Positions 1-5,848 of a DNA stretch of 6,829 nucleotides are shown here, piece by piece. Source of the DNA: an uncultured Lachnospiraceae bacterium (lineage in GTDB: Bacteria; Bacillota; Clostridia; Lachnospirales; Lachnospiraceae). Position numbers and translations under genes: made by a program. The stretch spans positions 1-6,829 of the forward strand of contig USDI01000118.1 of NCBI GenBank assembly GCA_900553305.1. The letters are read 5' to 3'. A model generated the notes under the pieces. The model was not told the DNA's origin and made no database searches. It saw only the letters and a list, made by a program, of their open reading frames with translations. Position 1 is the first letter of the stretch, and each line of letters opens with the position of its first letter.

Positions 1-891
1 CTTTTGCTTTAAATTCATGACCCCTAAATTCACGGAAAGAAGCAGTGCAAGCTCGATCATGGACAGGATGACCGTAGAAGCCCCGTATACCTTCGCTTCC
101 GTATAGGTGTCATCCACTACCTTCACAATTCCAACAGGCCCCGACAGATCATTTAAAGAAAGCTGTCCGGTCACCAGCATGCCAAGACTCTTAAAGGTCA
201 TCTCCACTTCAAAATTCATCATGTAAAAGGCATACTGGAAATTCTGCAGCGCATTACACTTCAGATACTCTCCTGTGGAAATTCCCATGAGATAACGGTT
301 CGCCTCCTCATTGAAGGTCGGTGTTACTGTCACCGTATGCTGCTCACCGTCACGTTCATATACGATTTCAAAGGGTTCCCCCTTCACATTGAGCTGCGAA
401 TTCAAAAGCACCTGTTGATACAGATGAATCTTTTTACCATTCATCCTGATAATCCGGTCCCCGACCTCAAGTCCTGCCGCTTCAGCGTTACTCCCTTCCT
501 GAACGGTCGTGACTGTCGGAAGCAGAACTCCGGTATTGGCAACCAGAATCACCGCCAGGAGATATGCTAAGAGGAAATTAAACACCGGTCCTGCCAGGAC
601 GGTTGCAAACCGTGTCCACACAGGTGCATTCGGGAATGCCCCCTCAGATACCTCTCCTTCCTTCGTATTCAGTCCATCCTCGCCCTCAAAAACGCATGCG
701 CCTCCAAGTGGCAGTAACTTAATGGAATATTTCGTATCTCCCTTCGTAAAGGATACTAATGTCGGTCCCATTCCCACAAAGAATTCCACGACATGAATTC
801 CATTGCTTTTGGCTACTATAAAATGTCCAAATTCATGTGCAACAACAATCACACAGAAAATAATGATAAACAAAATAATTGAAACAATCAA
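1..891 (-). CDS. rseP: RseP-type site-2 intramembrane zinc metalloprotease (M50), 3' end cut by window edge
   Basis: This is an intramembrane protease of the RseP/RasP (M50) family, which cleaves membrane-bound substrates such as anti-sigma factors and signal-peptide remnants. I translated 297 codons with no stop before the window edge. An N-terminal membrane segment (residues 2-18) runs into the zinc motif HEFGH at 19-23. Then come the family block LLPLGGACVFEGEDG (about 59-73), a second membrane segment with VLAGPVFNFLLA (98-109), a PDZ domain (roughly 125-200, with AAGLEVGDRI) and LSGPVGIV (249-256). The start is TTG at 891-889: it is the only sensible start codon between the dxr stop and the HExxH motif, it has GGAGG 7 bases upstream, and no in-frame ATG precedes the catalytic motif. 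The gene follows dxr after 33 bases, in the same frame as dxr. The third metal-ligand motif (LDG) should lie just past the edge, but the last three residues, KQK, do not fit the usual NLLP that leads into it (see findings). Confidence 0.93.
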   Translation of the reverse strand, partial: MIVSIILFIIIFCVIVVAHEFGHFIVAKSNGIHVVEFFVGMGPTLVSFTKGDTKYSIKLLPLGGACVFEGEDGLNTKEGEVSEGAFPNAPVWTRFATVLAGPVFNFLLAYLLAVILVANTGVLLPTVTTVQEGSNAEAAGLEVGDRIIRMNGKKIHLYQQVLLNSQLNVKGEPFEIVYERDGEQHTVTVTPTFNEEANRYLMGISTGEYLKCNALQNFQYAFYMMNFEVEMTFKSLGMLVTGQLSLNDLSGPVGIVKVVDDTYTEAKVYGASTVILSMIELALLLSVNLGVMNLKQK

Positions 892-895
892 TGAA

Positions 896-903
896 CTTCC
901 TCC
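896..903 (-). promoter_or_regulatory. Ribosome binding site supporting the TTG start of rseP
   Basis: Read on the minus strand the sequence is GGAGGAAG. Its GGAGG core (899-903) sits 7 bases before TTG at 891. It lies in the 33-base gap after the dxr stop. This site, together with the lack of any ATG in frame before the HEFGH motif, decides the start. Confidence 0.8.
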
Positions 904-924
904 AAATACTGATCCTGTTTTAGT

Positions 925-2070
925 CTATGACAATTTCCCTGAAATATACGCATGCGCCTGTGCTTCCGCTTCCAGAATCTCATCCACTGTAGGATTTGAA
1001 ATTACCTTATGCTGCTCCATCGCTCCCTGAATCAGATCATAGATCGCAAGGAAACGGATCTTCTTATCAAGGAACAGTCCTACTGCCTTTTCGTTTGCCG
1101 CATTAAATACAGTCGGCATGCTGCCACCTGCCGCAATGGCATCATATGCAAGCTGCAGTCCACGGAACGTCTTAATATCCGGCTCTTCAAAGGAAATGCT
1201 CTTTAATGCAAAGAAATCTACCCGCTTTCCATCCATCGGCCTGCGGTCCGGATAAAAGAGCGCATACTGGATCGGAAGCTTCATATCCGGCATGCCAAGC
1301 TGTGCCATAATCCCGCCATCCACATATTCTACCATGGAATGAATGATGCTCTGCGGATGAACCACAACCTGAATCTGCTCCGGCTCCACGTCAAACAGCC
1401 ATTTCGCCTCCATGACTTCCAATCCTTTATTGACAAGGGTTGCAGAGTCCACGGTAATCTTCCGTCCCATCGACCAGTTCGGGTGCTTTAACGCATCCTC
1501 CACCGTAATATCCTGTAATTCCTCCGTCTTCTTTCCACGGAACGGTCCACCGGATGCCGTCAGCAGAATCTTACTTACCCGCTCACGGTTTTCCCCATGC
1601 ATCGACTGAAAAATGGCACTGTGTTCGCTGTCTACCGGAAGAATGGATACTCCCTTTTCTTTGGCAAGCGGCATAATGATATGTCCTGCGGTCACCAGTG
1701 TTTCTTTATTTGCAAGTGCAATGGTCTTTCCGGCTTTAATTGCTGCAATCGTCGGCCGGATTCCGATCATGCCGACAATCGCCGTAACCAATACCTCCAT
1801 CTGCGGAAGCACTGCAAGCTCTAACATTCCTTCCATTCCGGCCAATACCTTTGTTCCGGTATCTGCAATCCGGCTCTTTAAATCTGCGGAAGCTTCCTCA
1901 GAACCCATCACGGCAAGCAGGGGATGAAACTCCCGGACCTGCTGCTCCATCAGGCTCACATTGCTTCCTGCTGCCAGTGCAACGACCTGCAGATCAGGAT
2001 TACTGCGTACAATCTCAAGTGTCTGGGTTCCAATGGAACCGGTAGACCCGAGAATACCAATTTTCTTCAT
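925..2070 (-). CDS. dxr: 1-deoxy-D-xylulose 5-phosphate reductoisomerase
   Basis: Dxr (IspC) converts 1-deoxy-D-xylulose 5-phosphate to 2-C-methyl-D-erythritol 4-phosphate with NADPH and a divalent metal. It is the first committed step of the MEP route to isoprenoids and acts in the cytoplasm. The 381 residues are a normal full length. The NADPH-binding loop GSTGSIG is at 8-14 and ALANKETLV at 118-126. The metal ligands are D147 and E149 in PVDSEHSAIFQ. The substrate-binding elements are ASGGPF (172-177), H196, and the block MGRKITVDSATLVNKGLE (201-218), which contains S209, N214, K215 and metal ligand E218. The start ATG at 2070 has AGGAGG 6 bases upstream, and the gene follows cdsA after a 15-base gap. 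Next to uppS it implies that isoprenoid precursor and lipid-carrier synthesis are transcribed together. I see no defect. It is the established target of fosmidomycin. Confidence 0.98.
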   Translation of the reverse strand: MKKIGILGSTGSIGTQTLEIVRSNPDLQVVALAAGSNVSLMEQQVREFHPLLAVMGSEEASADLKSRIADTGTKVLAGMEGMLELAVLPQMEVLVTAIVGMIGIRPTIAAIKAGKTIALANKETLVTAGHIIMPLAKEKGVSILPVDSEHSAIFQSMHGENRERVSKILLTASGGPFRGKKTEELQDITVEDALKHPNWSMGRKITVDSATLVNKGLEVMEAKWLFDVEPEQIQVVVHPQSIIHSMVEYVDGGIMAQLGMPDMKLPIQYALFYPDRRPMDGKRVDFFALKSISFEEPDIKTFRGLQLAYDAIAAGGSMPTVFNAANEKAVGLFLDKKIRFLAIYDLIQGAMEQHKVISNPTVDEILEAEAQAHAYISGKLS

Positions 2071-2085
2071 TCTGTGCCTCCTGTT

Positions 2086-2910
2086 CTATGCTCTGATTAA
2101 AAGCAGAGTAAGGAAATAAATCATCGGTGCGGTAAAAATCACACTGTCAAACCGGTCCATGACACCGCCATGTCCGGGGATCAGCTTTCCGTAATCCTTG
2201 ATCTCCTGATTACGCTTAATGGCAGAGGCTGCCAGATCGCCCACCTGGGAGATCACTGCGCCGACCGCACTGATTACCACAAATACCCATGTAATGTTCT
2301 GTTCCACAACCACGCTTTCCACAACGAAATACCCATATAACGCACCAACAATGGCAGAACCCAGGATTCCTCCGATCGCCCCTTCAATGGATTTCTTCGG
2401 GCTCAATACCGGTGCCAGCTTGTGCTTACCAATACAGATTCCGGTAAGATACGCACAGGTATCGCAGATCCAGGAGCTGATGAAAATCATCCACACCGTA
2501 TAAACGCCATAAGGAAGTGCTCTCACAAGATAAATAAAGGACAGCATCACCGGCGCATAGGCCACGCAGAAAAAGGCGCTCATGATCTGATCGGAATGGT
2601 ATTTCGGAAAAGAAAATACATAAATAAACATAAATCCAATGAGGATTAATACCACAGTCAGAAACAGGTAAATCCGGTCCGGAACGAATACCATCACCAG
2701 ATAATAAGCAAGGATTCCTATGTAACCATTGATTTCAAGTGCCGAAAACTTCTTTCCTTCCCCACCTAACTTACAGGCCTTCATCAATTCCCGGTAAGCA
2801 ACAAGGGCTAAGAACAATAACGTTGCCGCAAGAAGATATCCTCCTCCCAGTATGGTTACCAGTGCAAGAATTACCAATACAACGGAACTGATCACTCTGG
2901 TTCGAAACAT
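2086..2910 (-). CDS. cdsA: Phosphatidate cytidylyltransferase (CDP-diglyceride synthase)
   Basis: CdsA makes CDP-diacylglycerol from phosphatidic acid and CTP, the branch point for bacterial phospholipids, and is an integral membrane enzyme. The 274 residues carry several hydrophobic segments (for example about 7-38, 63-100, 110-130, 136-150, 178-198, 207-222 and 257-272). The family signature spans 229-255: it begins SAIKRNQEIKD and ends in PGHGGVMDRFD, with the conserved K-D, H-G-G and D-R-x-D elements all present. Other conserved pieces are CDTCAY (149-154), SPKKSIEG (170-177) and QVGDLAAS (222-229). The start at 2910 has AGGAGG 7 bases upstream. That site lies in the last codons of uppS, whose stop is only 2 bases away, which suggests translational coupling. 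Dxr follows after 15 bases. Confidence 0.97.
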   Translation of the reverse strand: MFRTRVISSVVLVILALVTILGGGYLLAATLLFLALVAYRELMKACKLGGEGKKFSALEINGYIGILAYYLVMVFVPDRIYLFLTVVLILIGFMFIYVFSFPKYHSDQIMSAFFCVAYAPVMLSFIYLVRALPYGVYTVWMIFISSWICDTCAYLTGICIGKHKLAPVLSPKKSIEGAIGGILGSAIVGALYGYFVVESVVVEQNITWVFVVISAVGAVISQVGDLAASAIKRNQEIKDYGKLIPGHGGVMDRFDSVIFTAPMIYFLTLLLIRA

Positions 2911-2912
2911 GC

Positions 2913-3638
2913 CTACTCCTCCTTTACGAGACCGAATCTGCGGTCTCTGTGATTGTATGCTTCCACCGCCTTAATGAGTTCTTCCCTCGAAAAATCAGGC
3001 CATGGCACTTCGGTGAAATAAAATTCCGTATAAGCAAGCTGCCACAACAGGAAATTGGAAATCCGCTGCTCATTGCAGGTACGGATCAGCAGATCCGGCT
3101 CCGGCAGTCCATGCGTATCCAGCATTTCTCCAAAGACCTCCTGGGTAATGCCATCAATTTCAAGTTCTCCTGCCTGCACCTTCTCACAGGTCTTCTTTAC
3201 GGCACGCACAATTTCATCTCTGCCGCCATAATTGAGTGCAATCTGAAAATGAAGTCCGTCATTGTCCTTCGTTGCCTCTTCAAGTTCTGCAATCCGGTTA
3301 CGGATATCGTCATCAAGCCCGGTTTTATCTCCGATCACACGGACACACATCCGGTTCTTTTTGGCTGTTGTCAGACAGGTCTTCATATAATTACGCAGAA
3401 GCTTCATCAACGCTTCCACCTCATCCTTCGGGCGGTTCCAGTTTTCGGTGCTGAATGCATATACCGTCAGATACTGAATTCCCATCTTATATGCAGCCTC
3501 ACAGATGATCTCCACATTCTTGGCTCCCTGCACATGGCCGTAATTACGGGGCATTCCCTTTTTCCTGGCCCAACGTCCGTTTCCGTCCAGTATGATCGCA
3601 ACATGCTGCGGCATCTTCAAATCCTGTAAATCTGGCAT
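2913..3638 (-). CDS. uppS: Isoprenyl transferase (undecaprenyl diphosphate synthase)
   Basis: This cis-prenyltransferase adds isopentenyl units to farnesyl diphosphate to form undecaprenyl diphosphate, the lipid carrier for peptidoglycan and other surface polymers. From the start at 3638 the protein has 241 residues, normal for the family. HVAIILDGNGRWA (12-24) holds the catalytic Asp (D18) and the diphosphate-binding loop. Next are LTVYAFSTENWNRP (57-70), NYGGRDEI (136-143) and the C-terminal block starting DLLIRTCNEQRISNF (182-196) with R186, R192 and S194. At 188-189 the sequence reads C-N, where many homologues have S-G or G-G. An ATG at 3656 is in frame and would add six residues, but it has no ribosome binding site. 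The one at 3638 has AAGGAG 7 bases upstream. The gene is separated from frr by a terminator and an inverted repeat, and it leads the uppS-cdsA-dxr-rseP group. Confidence 0.97.
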   Translation of the reverse strand: MPDLQDLKMPQHVAIILDGNGRWARKKGMPRNYGHVQGAKNVEIICEAAYKMGIQYLTVYAFSTENWNRPKDEVEALMKLLRNYMKTCLTTAKKNRMCVRVIGDKTGLDDDIRNRIAELEEATKDNDGLHFQIALNYGGRDEIVRAVKKTCEKVQAGELEIDGITQEVFGEMLDTHGLPEPDLLIRTCNEQRISNFLLWQLAYTEFYFTEVPWPDFSREELIKAVEAYNHRDRRFGLVKEE

Positions 3639-3645
3639 ATCCTCA

Positions 3646-3651
3646 CTCCTT
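3646..3651 (-). promoter_or_regulatory. Ribosome binding site that fixes the uppS start at 3638
   Basis: The minus strand reads AAGGAG, 7 bases before ATG at 3638. The longer frame's ATG at 3656 lies upstream of this site and has nothing similar in front of it. The site begins 8 bases after the inner edge of the inverted repeat at 3660-3715, close enough for folding of the repeat to affect ribosome access; that effect is inference. Confidence 0.8.
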
Positions 3652-3659
3652 ATCATACT

Positions 3660-3715
3660 GTGACTATTCAGAACCCCATTCGTAAAACCGCTGTTGCATG
3701 GCTCTGAATAGTTAC
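3660..3715. repeat. Long imperfect inverted repeat between frr terminator and uppS
   Basis: The arms are 3660-3675 (GTGACTATTCAGAACC) and 3700-3715 (GGCTCTGAATAGTTAC). They pair over 16 positions with one A-C mismatch and one G-T wobble when read as minus-strand RNA, leaving a 24-base spacer. Neither end is followed by a T-tract on either strand, so it is not a normal rho-independent terminator, and a separate terminator already stands just upstream. It could be a small dispersed palindromic repeat, an operator, or a leader RNA structure for uppS. The sequence shows the symmetry clearly; its role is unknown. Confidence 0.75.
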
Positions 3716-3723
3716 ATAATATT

Positions 3724-3762
3724 CAAAAAAGGGAGCGACACGATGAATCGCCTGCCCCCTTT
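3724..3762 (-). terminator. Rho-independent terminator after frr
   Basis: On the minus strand a 9-bp stem pairs AAAGGGGGC (3762-3754) with GCTCCCTTT (3736-3728), with one G-T wobble. The loop can hold a further small hairpin (GCGA/TCGT). The stem runs into a six-T tract at 3730-3725, the first three of which are part of the stem. It starts 16 bases after the frr stop codon. It should end most transcripts from the deacetylase-bactofilin-pyrH-frr block, so uppS needs readthrough or its own promoter. Confidence 0.85.
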
Positions 3763-3778
3763 ATTTTGAACGGTTGTA

Positions 3779-4330
3779 CTAAACGGTTAAAATTTCCTTT
3801 GACTTCTCTTCCGTCATTACATCCACTTCCTTGATGTACTTGTCGGTGATCTTCTGAAGATTCTCTTCCAGTTCCTTGATCTCGTCCTCGGAAATTTCTG
3901 CTTTTGCAAGCTTCTTGAATGCATCGTTACCGTCACGGCGAATGTTGCGGACTGCAACCTTACATTCTTCAGCTTTCTTCTTTACTTCCTTAACCAGATC
4001 CTTACGACGCTCCTCGGTAAGCTCCGGGAATACCAGACGGATTACCACACCATCGTTGGAAGGCGTGATTCCGATATCGGAAGAAAGGATTGCTTTCTCG
4101 ATATCCTTAATCAGGGATTTTTCCCACGGTGCAATCTGAATCATTCTTGCTTCCGGAACCGTAATATTACCAACCTGCTGGATCGGAGTCGGTGTTCCGT
4201 AATAATCGACACGAAGCTTATCCAATACATGGGGATTGGCACGTCCTGCACGGATTCCCTGATAGTCTGCTGCCAGATGCTCCAGTGTCTTCTTCATTTT
4301 ATCATCATATACCTGAATTCTCTCGTCCAT
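3779..4330 (-). CDS. frr: Ribosome recycling factor
   Basis: RRF works with EF-G to split the post-termination ribosome complex so that subunits can be reused. It is a soluble cytoplasmic protein. The 183 residues are close to the family's usual 185. Domain I contributes the long helices: the N-terminal one carries the conserved GIRAGRANP at 25-33, and the C-terminal ones carry VRNIRRDGNDAFKK at 127-140. The small domain II lies around 31-104 and includes YYGTPTPIQQ (43-52) and the IAPWEKS motif (66-72). The start ATG at 4330 has GGGAGG 5 bases upstream and follows the pyrH stop by 11 bases. The pyrH-frr pairing is widespread in bacteria. A hairpin terminator follows the TAG stop. Nothing in the protein looks unusual. 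Confidence 0.98.
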   Translation of the reverse strand: MDERIQVYDDKMKKTLEHLAADYQGIRAGRANPHVLDKLRVDYYGTPTPIQQVGNITVPEARMIQIAPWEKSLIKDIEKAILSSDIGITPSNDGVVIRLVFPELTEERRKDLVKEVKKKAEECKVAVRNIRRDGNDAFKKLAKAEISEDEIKELEENLQKITDKYIKEVDVMTEEKSKEILTV

Positions 4331-4341
4331 AATAGCCTCCC

Positions 4342-5037
4342 TTATACCAGAACTTTCGTTCCATTAAATTTACCACTCATGGTATTTACAATGCTGTTTT
4401 CCTCGTTTAAGCCAAATACCCACATCGGCATCTTGTTGTCCCTAGCCAGAATGGATGCTGTCATATCCACAACCTGCAGGTTCTTCTCAATGACTTCATC
4501 GATTGTGACCTCATCATATTTCTTCGCATCCGGATTCTGCTTCGGATCGCTGTCATAGACTCCGTCGATGGATTTCGCAAGCAGGATCACTTCCGCATCC
4601 ACTTCGATGGCACGGAGAACGACTCCGGTATCGGTTGAGAAATACGGATGTCCGGTTCCACCTGCAAAGAATACAACCATGCCATGCTCAAAATACTTGT
4701 TGGCTCTGTCCTTGGAGAACAGCTTCGTGAAGGAACCACACTCAAACGGTGTTAAAACGGCTGTCTTCATTCCAACGCTGCGGAAGATTTCCGATACATA
4801 AATACAGTTCATTACCGTTGCCAGCATACCAATCTGGTCTGCCTTGGTACGGTCAATGTTCTCGCTGGTTCTTCCACGCCAGAAGTTACCGCCTCCTGTA
4901 ACGATTCCAACCTGGATTCCCTGATCTGCCAACTGCTTTACCTGTAAAGCAACATCTCTTACGGTGGCTTCGTCAAAGCCGGTCTTCTTATCCCCGGCAA
5001 GCGCTTCCCCACTTAATTTCAATAAAATACGCTGCAT
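4342..5037 (-). CDS. pyrH: UMP kinase (uridylate kinase)
   Basis: PyrH phosphorylates UMP to UDP with ATP, supplying UTP, CTP and the UDP-sugars of cell-wall synthesis. It belongs to the amino acid kinase fold family, acts as a cytoplasmic hexamer, and in characterised bacteria is inhibited by UTP and activated by GTP. The 231 residues are near the usual length of 235-240. Visible motifs are LLKLSGEAL at 5-13, GGGNFWRG at 48-55, the UMP-binding block RTKADQIGMLATVMN at 63-77 with D67, and AGGTGHPYFSTDT at 125-137. The nucleotide-binding region KSIDGVYDSDP is at 155-165. The start at 5037 has GAGG 7 bases upstream. Directly upstream lies a bactofilin gene. In many Firmicutes rpsB and tsf occupy that place, and they are absent from this window. 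Confidence 0.98.
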   Translation of the reverse strand: MQRILLKLSGEALAGDKKTGFDEATVRDVALQVKQLADQGIQVGIVTGGGNFWRGRTSENIDRTKADQIGMLATVMNCIYVSEIFRSVGMKTAVLTPFECGSFTKLFSKDRANKYFEHGMVVFFAGGTGHPYFSTDTGVVLRAIEVDAEVILLAKSIDGVYDSDPKQNPDAKKYDEVTIDEVIEKNLQVVDMTASILARDNKMPMWVFGLNEENSIVNTMSGKFNGTKVLV

Positions 5038-5071
5038 ACCATGTCCTCGTTTTCTATATTTTCTTTAAAAA

Positions 5072-5821
5072 TTACATCTTTTTCAATTCTTCAAAGAAGG
5101 AGGTCGGGTTCACCTCTGCATAGCACTGAGAGCACATACCTTCGATGACCGCACCATTATTGATCTGTACGGATTTGGATTTGATGTTGCCCATAACGAT
5201 CGCGGATGCATCCAGAATCACCGGTCCTTTGACATCGATGTCACCCTTGATGGCTCCGGCAATTACGGCACTTGTTGCATAAATATCACCAATAATTACG
5301 GAACTCTGTCCTACCTTAATGGCTCCGTTGCTGCGGATCTCACCGGTAATCTTCGCCCCTTCTGCAAATACTTCAACCGCACGGGAATTTCCCTGGATCG
5401 TTCCTGTAATGTTAAGCTTTCCTAAAGCTTCCACGTCTCCTACAATGCTTCCGCGGATATCAAGGGCTCCTTCGGTTGCAATATTACCGTTGATAATCAT
5501 GCTGTCCATAATAACAGAAACTTCATCATTTGCCACTCTGTTGGCGGAGCGCTGTTCAAAACCGGGTTTTTCAGGAACAACAGGCGCTACATAAACCCCT
5601 TCTTCTTCCTCTTCTTCCGGTTCTGTGTCATCCACATGATCCAGCATTGCACTTAAATCTGCATGGAAGTTATTGACAGTCTGAGGTTCCTTTTCTTCCT
5701 CCTGTACTTCCATACCGGACGTGTTTTCCGCTTCTGCCTCTTTTGCCTCAGCTCCGTCTTCCGGAATCAGTTCGTTTACTGCCTGTGATAAATCTTCCTT
5801 TAAATCTGAGAAAAAACCCAT
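5072..5821 (-). CDS. Bactofilin (polymer-forming cytoskeletal protein)
   Basis: Bactofilins assemble into nucleotide-independent filaments at the inner face of the membrane and position cell-wall or other envelope proteins. From the start at 5821 the protein has 249 residues. A short N-terminal segment, MGFFSDLKEDL, could be the membrane-targeting stretch seen in many bactofilins. A long acidic, probably disordered region follows (about 20-78, with a run of Glu near 68-74). The bactofilin domain is about 100-230, recognisable by short repeated beta-helix turns such as SMIINGNIATEGALDIRGSI, IQGNSRAVEVF, IIGDIYATSAVIAGAIKGDI and IVMGNIKSKSVQI. The end carries CSQC (C230, C233) and SFFEELKKM. 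An ATG five codons upstream (5836) has no ribosome binding site. The chosen ATG has GGAGG 8 bases before it. The deacetylase gene ends 27 bases upstream and pyrH begins 34 bases downstream, so this scaffold is probably co-expressed with a wall-modifying enzyme. Confidence 0.93.
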   Translation of the reverse strand: MGFFSDLKEDLSQAVNELIPEDGAEAKEAEAENTSGMEVQEEEKEPQTVNNFHADLSAMLDHVDDTEPEEEEEEGVYVAPVVPEKPGFEQRSANRVANDEVSVIMDSMIINGNIATEGALDIRGSIVGDVEALGKLNITGTIQGNSRAVEVFAEGAKITGEIRSNGAIKVGQSSVIIGDIYATSAVIAGAIKGDIDVKGPVILDASAIVMGNIKSKSVQINNGAVIEGMCSQCYAEVNPTSFFEELKKM

Positions 5822-5829
5822 TTTCAAAT

Positions 5830-5834
5830 CCTCC
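5830..5834 (-). promoter_or_regulatory. Ribosome binding site that fixes the bactofilin start at 5821
   Basis: The minus strand reads GGAGG, 8 bases before ATG at 5821. It overlaps codons 1-3 of the longer candidate frame starting at 5836, which has no site of its own. The start at 5821 also places the hydrophobic MGFFSDL at the very N-terminus, where a membrane-targeting segment is expected. Confidence 0.8.
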
Positions 5835-5848
5835 ATTCGCTTTTGTTA

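Noticed and set aside
337..1030. Three short overlapping plus-strand frames (75-95 codons)
   Set aside because: They are antisense to rseP and the end of dxr. The minus-strand reading gives the HEFGH motif and a continuous 297-codon protease, which explains the region fully.
2949..3629. 226-codon open frame on the plus strand
   Set aside because: It lies antisense over almost all of uppS, which has every family motif. The translation has no recognisable domain and no ribosome site was evident.
3660..3715. Inverted repeat as a second terminator
   Set aside because: Neither arm is followed by a T-rich run on either strand, and the spacer is long. A proper terminator is present at 3724-3762.
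5038..5071. AT-rich gap before pyrH as a promoter
   Set aside because: TTGAAA and TATAGA-like hexamers occur nearby on the minus strand, but they are 22 bases apart, outside the usual 16-18. The AT-richness alone is not enough.
5085..5100. Small palindrome (TTCTT/AAGAA) at the end of the bactofilin gene as a terminator
   Set aside because: The stem is five A-T-rich pairs with a two-base loop, so it would not fold stably. It is simply the codons for FFEEL.
5590..5635. GAA/GAG-rich stretch as a DNA repeat
   Set aside because: It encodes the acidic linker of the bactofilin. The codons vary and there is no regular repeat unit.
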